Below are positions 54,335 through 57,424 of a stretch of 57,424 bases of DNA, piece after piece (the stretch's first letter is position 1; the number at the start of each line of letters is the position of its first letter). The DNA lies in contig JAQTLU010000019.1 in NCBI GenBank assembly GCA_028714735.1, positions 1 to 57,424 of the forward strand, written 5' to 3'. Origin of the DNA: Gallionellaceae bacterium (GTDB lineage: Bacteria > Pseudomonadota > Gammaproteobacteria > Burkholderiales > Thiobacillaceae). The notes beneath the pieces were generated by a model, which was not told the DNA's origin, ran no database searches, and was given only the letters and a program-made list of their open reading frames with translations. A program made the translations under genes and the position numbers.

Positions 54335-55190
54335 GTGTTACTCCTCGTACGTTGACAAAAAAATGCGCAATCCGCGCAACTGCTCTTGCTTGCCCCCACC
54401 GGGACAATCGCCAGACGCATAATCGAGACAAGCCGATCACGCCTCAATCTCTACATTCGGGTACAGTTGTACTATATACGACGTTTTCTGCATATTAATG
54501 ACATTTTCGCTAGGTCGCAAAATTTTTTTGCCTACCAAAGTTCAGACCGCGACCCAGTCGGAAGACACCTCATCCGGCCGCACCCGTAAACATGGGCGGG
54601 GTTCCAGCCTGCGCCGAGAGGGCCAATCCGGTCCGGACAAAATACAGGCACAGGGCACCAGGCCCTGCCTCGCGCGTCGCCGTCAAGCGGCCGCGCGCCG
54701 GCGTAGCGCCATGCCAGGACGGTGCCGCCACTGGCTTTGCGGTTGATTGGAAGGTCTGATCGGGAAATAACTTGCCTGGCCTTACTGGCTACTCCAGAAC
54801 CCTCCCGTACGCACGGCCATTCGACGGGAGGAGACGGATTGCATCGATAGGCTCCCGGCAAAACAAACACCGGAGGGGGTAAGCCCTTTGCCTGGAAGCA
54901 CAGACCTTCCACCTCGCCCGCACACTCATACCGCTGCCTGACAGCAGGAAATGAAACCACTTCGGGAACGGCTACCGTATATACCAGTAACCAGATATCG
55001 ATAATGTTTTTACTACATAGTCTTGTTTTATATTTTTTATGATATCTTTTCCCCATCCGATGTGTCGGAATTAGCATGCCAAACCGGGGGGGTTGCAAGC
55101 GGTTTGCCATCAGGAATGTGCTTCAAATCGAAGCAATGTCGGCCGCCACAAGGCGGTATTTCAAACTTAGGTAAACAAGGAGTCTTTAGC
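54335..55190. other. Divergent regulatory region between peptide genes 1 and 2
   Basis: This 856-base gap holds the promoters of both peptide transcription units. It contains two notably AT-rich patches (about 54440-54550 and 54960-55060) around a GC-rich middle. TATAGT (rc) near 54474 is a -10 candidate for peptide 1, next to a GTACAGTTGTAC dyad (about 54462-54473). Minus-strand open frames reach 192 codons (54532-55110), but they are not convincing: no start context, low-complexity content. I see no c-di-GMP riboswitch core. Confidence 0.45.
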
Positions 55191-55394
55191 ATGGCGATTC
55201 AAGAACTGAGCAAGAACGAAATCAACGAAGTGTCCGGTGGCGCGCTTGATCTGGGCGGCCTGCTGGGTGGCCTGCTGACCCCGATTCTGAGCCTGCTGTC
55301 CCCGGTTCTGAGCCTGGTGACCGGCCTGGTTGGTAGCGTTCTGTCCGTGGTTACCGGCCTGCTCGGCGGCCTGCTCGGCGGCCTGCTCGGCTAA
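55191..55394 (+). CDS. GG-leader hydrophobic peptide 2
   Basis: A 67-residue precursor with leader MAIQELSKNEINEVSGG and a 50-residue mature part with a single Asp and otherwise Leu, Gly, Val, Ser, Thr, Pro, Ile (for example LLGGLLTPILSLLSPVLSLV and TGLLGGLLGGLLG at the end). AAGGAG stands 9 bases before the ATG, which fixes the start; the open frame upstream is AT-rich and not coding. It is a paralogue of peptides 1 and 3. It is followed by a GC-rich hairpin. Confidence 0.85.
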   Translation: MAIQELSKNEINEVSGGALDLGGLLGGLLTPILSLLSPVLSLVTGLVGSVLSVVTGLLGGLLGGLLG

Positions 55395-55405
55395 ACCGTG
55401 GTAAT

Positions 55406-55433
55406 GGCGGGCCGCCATTCTGGTCGGCCCGCC
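55406..55433 (+). terminator. Hairpin after peptide gene 2
   Basis: GGCGGGCCG (55406-55414) and CGGCCCGCC (55425-55433) pair perfectly; the next bases (TCCTTGGCTTC) form only a weak T-run. It may terminate in part or stabilise the peptide 2 mRNA, with peptide 3 downstream. Confidence 0.5.
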
Positions 55434-55522
55434 TCCTTGGCTTCTGCCAAGACTGAATCTGTCCCGTTGCCATGGCGGTCACTGCCGGCAACAACCATCA
55501 CGACATGGTGAAGGAGGTAAAC

Positions 55523-55705
55523 ATGGCAATTCAAACTCTGACTCAAGATGAAATCGGTGAAGTTTCCGGCGGCGCGATTGAACTGAGCATTCTGGGCGGT
55601 CTGCTGTCCCCTCTTCTGGGCAGCCTGCTGTCGCCTGTCCTGAATCTGCTTACAGGCCTGCTCGGTGGTCTGCTCAGCGGGTTGCTGGGTGCCCTGCACT
55701 TCTAG
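55523..55705 (+). CDS. GG-leader hydrophobic peptide 3
   Basis: A 60-residue precursor with leader MAIQTLTQDEIGEVSGG and a 43-residue mature part (AIELSILGGLLSPLLGSLLS, then PVLNLLTGLLGGLL and ending GALHF). Again there is no Cys or basic residue except one His; one Glu is present. AAGGAGG precedes the ATG at 6 bases and decides the start. The Ser-Pro-Leu pattern matches peptide 2. It lies 128 bases after peptide 2 and 184 bases before the adhesin gene on the same strand. Confidence 0.85.
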   Translation: MAIQTLTQDEIGEVSGGAIELSILGGLLSPLLGSLLSPVLNLLTGLLGGLLSGLLGALHF

Positions 55706-55889
55706 TTCATGCCAGGGGCAAGCGACTGATGCGTCCTGTCCATCAATCCGTGCCCGATCACCAAATGTCTCAAGCCTTCCCTGAAGGCATTCCCCGGGTT
55801 CGTTGGGTGACCAACGCGTCCCCTTGCCCGATGCAAGCCAGCATCTGCTTGCGACCAACACCCAAGCAACCTGTATCGGAGTAGGCATC

Positions 55890-57424
55890 ATGGCCGCCAA
55901 CAACGTTCCCAATTCCATCGCCACTGTCAGCGCCGTCCAAGGCAGCGCCTACGTCAGAGACAACACGGGCCGACTGCATGAGTTGCATGCCGGGGACATA
56001 ATCAAGGAAGGCGAAATCGTAATCACGGCTACTGGCGGCCATGTCGATTTCGTATTCAAGAACGGCGACACCCTGACGCTTAACCAGGGCATCTACAAGA
56101 TTGCCGCCGATGCCCCGCCCGAAGACACATTTGAAGATGGCGCCGCCAGCACCGGCACGAACGCCGGTCAGAACACCGCCGAGGCCACCATCGACAACAT
56201 CGTCAAGGCCATCCAGGATGGCAAGCCGATCGACAGTCTGCTGGAAAACACCGCCATCGGCCTGGCTGGCGGTGACGCCCAGGAAGGGCATGGCTTCGTG
56301 CGCCTGAGCCGCATTTCGGAAGGCGTGACCGGGGTTTCATATGACGGTCCTGCCGCCGCCGCGGGTGCCGCCACATCCGATTTGCCCGCCGATGAGAATA
56401 TCAACCCGCCGGTCATCGACTCCGTCGTCGCCACCGTCGTCGGCAGCGACACCGTCACCGAGGGCGGCACCCTGAGCTTCGACGTCAGGCTGGACCAGAC
56501 CGCTACCCAGGACACCGTGGTGACCTTCCGCCTCGACGGCAGCGGTGCCCACCCGGCCACCATCGGCACCGATACCAGCGAAGTTTACGTCAACGGCGTC
56601 CTGGTCACCCCCGACGCCAACGGCAACTATTCCTACATCGTCCCGGCCGGCGACGACTATTTCAGGGTCAAGATCGTCACCGTCGACGACAGCGCCGTCG
56701 AGTACACCGAGACCCTGACCCTCTCCGCCGCCACCGACACCCAGGCCACCCCGGCCGCCGGCACCGGCACCATCCTCGACAACGACCACCCGACGGTCGA
56801 CACCGTCACCGCCAGCGTCGTCGGCAGCGATACCGTCACCGAGGGCGGCACCCTGAGCTTCGACGTCAAGCTCGACCAGACCGCCACCCAGGACACCACG
56901 GTCACCTTCAAGCTCGACGGCAGCGGTGCCCATCCGGCCACCATCGGCACCGATACCGGCGAGGTCCGTGTCAACGGCGTCCTGGTCACCCCCGACGCCA
57001 ACGGCGTCTACAGCTATACCGTCCCGGCCGGCCAGAGCGGCTTCACCGTCACCGTGAACACCGTCGACGACAGCGCCGTCGAGTACACCGAGACCCTCAT
57101 CCTCTCCGCCGCCACCGACACCCAGGCCACCCCGGCCGCCGGTACCGGCACCATCGTGGACAACGACCACGCGCCGATCATCAGCGACGACGGCAAGGGC
57201 CGGGTCTCGGAAGAAGGCCTGCCGCACGGCATTCCGGACACCACCCCGGCCGGTTCCGACACCACCAACTCGGCCACGGTCAGCGGCACCCTGAGCATCA
57301 GCGATCCCGATGGCGATGCCATCGCCTCGGTCGCCGTCAGCGGCCCGGCCGGCCTCACCTCCGGCGGCCATGACGTGACCTGGAGCGGCAGCTTCGATGC
57401 CGCCACCGGCGTCTACACCCTGAT
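55890..57424 (+). CDS. LapA-like surface adhesin, N-terminal part (runs off the window)
   Basis: The first 511 residues of a large repeat adhesin; no stop is reached. ATG at 55890 follows CGGAG. The N terminus (about 1-165) matches the retention module of LapA-type adhesins: VSAVQGSAYVRDNTGRLHEL, GDIIKEGEVIVTATGG, GHGFVRLSRISEGVTG. After it PAAAAGAA contains an AAAG that fits the LapG cleavage consensus, near residue 157. Then come two tandem ~127-residue repeats (nucleotides 56436-56816 and 56817-57197) resembling Calx-beta domains, and a VCBS-like segment (GTLSISDPDGDAIASVAVSG). Such proteins are secreted by type I systems and held in the outer membrane until LapG cuts them under low c-di-GMP. 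It has no GG leader. Confidence 0.9.
   Translation, partial: MAANNVPNSIATVSAVQGSAYVRDNTGRLHELHAGDIIKEGEIVITATGGHVDFVFKNGDTLTLNQGIYKIAADAPPEDTFEDGAASTGTNAGQNTAEATIDNIVKAIQDGKPIDSLLENTAIGLAGGDAQEGHGFVRLSRISEGVTGVSYDGPAAAAGAATSDLPADENINPPVIDSVVATVVGSDTVTEGGTLSFDVRLDQTATQDTVVTFRLDGSGAHPATIGTDTSEVYVNGVLVTPDANGNYSYIVPAGDDYFRVKIVTVDDSAVEYTETLTLSAATDTQATPAAGTGTILDNDHPTVDTVTASVVGSDTVTEGGTLSFDVKLDQTATQDTTVTFKLDGSGAHPATIGTDTGEVRVNGVLVTPDANGVYSYTVPAGQSGFTVTVNTVDDSAVEYTETLILSAATDTQATPAAGTGTIVDNDHAPIISDDGKGRVSEEGLPHGIPDTTPAGSDTTNSATVSGTLSISDPDGDAIASVAVSGPAGLTSGGHDVTWSGSFDAATGVYTL

Noticed and set aside
54532-55110. 192-codon minus-strand open frame in the peptide gap
   Set aside because: No ribosome binding site or domain, and it crosses AT-rich promoter-like sequence.
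54335-55190. c-di-GMP riboswitch before the peptide genes
   Set aside because: The conserved core sequence of the known riboswitch classes was not found by eye.
55191-57424. CRISPR or other short regularly spaced repeats
   Set aside because: The repetition is protein-coding (GLLGG units and adhesin repeats), without constant repeat and unique spacer structure.

Overview
The window is a GC-rich chromosomal segment that reads as a hydrogen-oxidising, biofilm-forming betaproteobacterium (Rhodocyclales/Nitrosomonadales/Thiobacillus-like). This is inferred from gene content (Isp-type [NiFe] hydrogenase, thrS-infC-rpmI-rplT-pheST-ihfA block, aryl-polyene-like cluster) and style; no species can be named from the sequence alone. 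Two tRNA genes are present and there is no rRNA, recognisable IS transposase, prophage or CRISPR array.

Layout. (1) 0.3-2.6 kb: a lower-GC membrane HD-GYP sensor. (2) 3.0-9.3 kb, minus strand: a hydrogenase operon (protease - HupH-like - small subunit - Isp1 - Isp2 - unknown 148-residue protein - large subunit), divergent from hypC-A-B-D (9.4-12.0 kb). A lower-GC patch with an orphan gene separates these from hypF-hypE (13.5-16.7 kb). Together they make, mature and export a periplasmic membrane-bound uptake hydrogenase that feeds electrons through Isp1/Isp2. (3) 16.8-20.8 kb: a small coiled protein, two convergent paralogous HD-GYP-like proteins that lack the HD metal dyad, and an orphan protein. 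(4) 20.8-25.7 kb: an ABC exporter (ATPase, FtsX-type permease, HlyD-type adaptor). Its ATPase and permease genes are separated by a ~490-bp non-coding element bounded by inverted hairpins. An OmpA-like lipoprotein and a gamma-glutamylcyclotransferase-like gene follow. (5) 27.1-40.8 kb: an aryl-polyene-like fatty acid/polyketide cluster: ACP, membrane protein, AMP-ligase, dehydratase, acyltransferase, LolA-like protein, MMPL exporter, polysaccharide deacetylase; then, beyond an antiporter gene, ketosynthase, chain-length-factor-like protein, second dehydratase, ketoreductase; and on the minus strand a glycosyltransferase and an acyltransferase. (6) 41.1-48.9 kb, minus strand: housekeeping translation block with tRNA-Val and tRNA-Pro. 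(7) 49.0-57.4 kb: a type I secretion operon (TolC-like protein, C39-peptidase ABC transporter, HlyD-like adaptor) with three small genes for double-glycine-leader peptides made almost entirely of Leu/Gly/Val/Ser, then the start of a large LapA-like repeat adhesin that runs off the window.

The most unusual part is region 7. Three paralogous, Cys-free, nearly uncharged GLLGGLL-type peptides carry canonical GG leaders and sit beside an exporter whose peptidase domain keeps its Cys, His and Asp, directly upstream of a LapA-type adhesin. This looks like a peptide export system, bacteriocin-like or matrix-forming, that I cannot match to a named family. Second in interest are the hairpin-bounded element at 21.6-22.1 kb, whose two ends show compensatory base changes, and the MN-for-HD pair of HD-GYP proteins.
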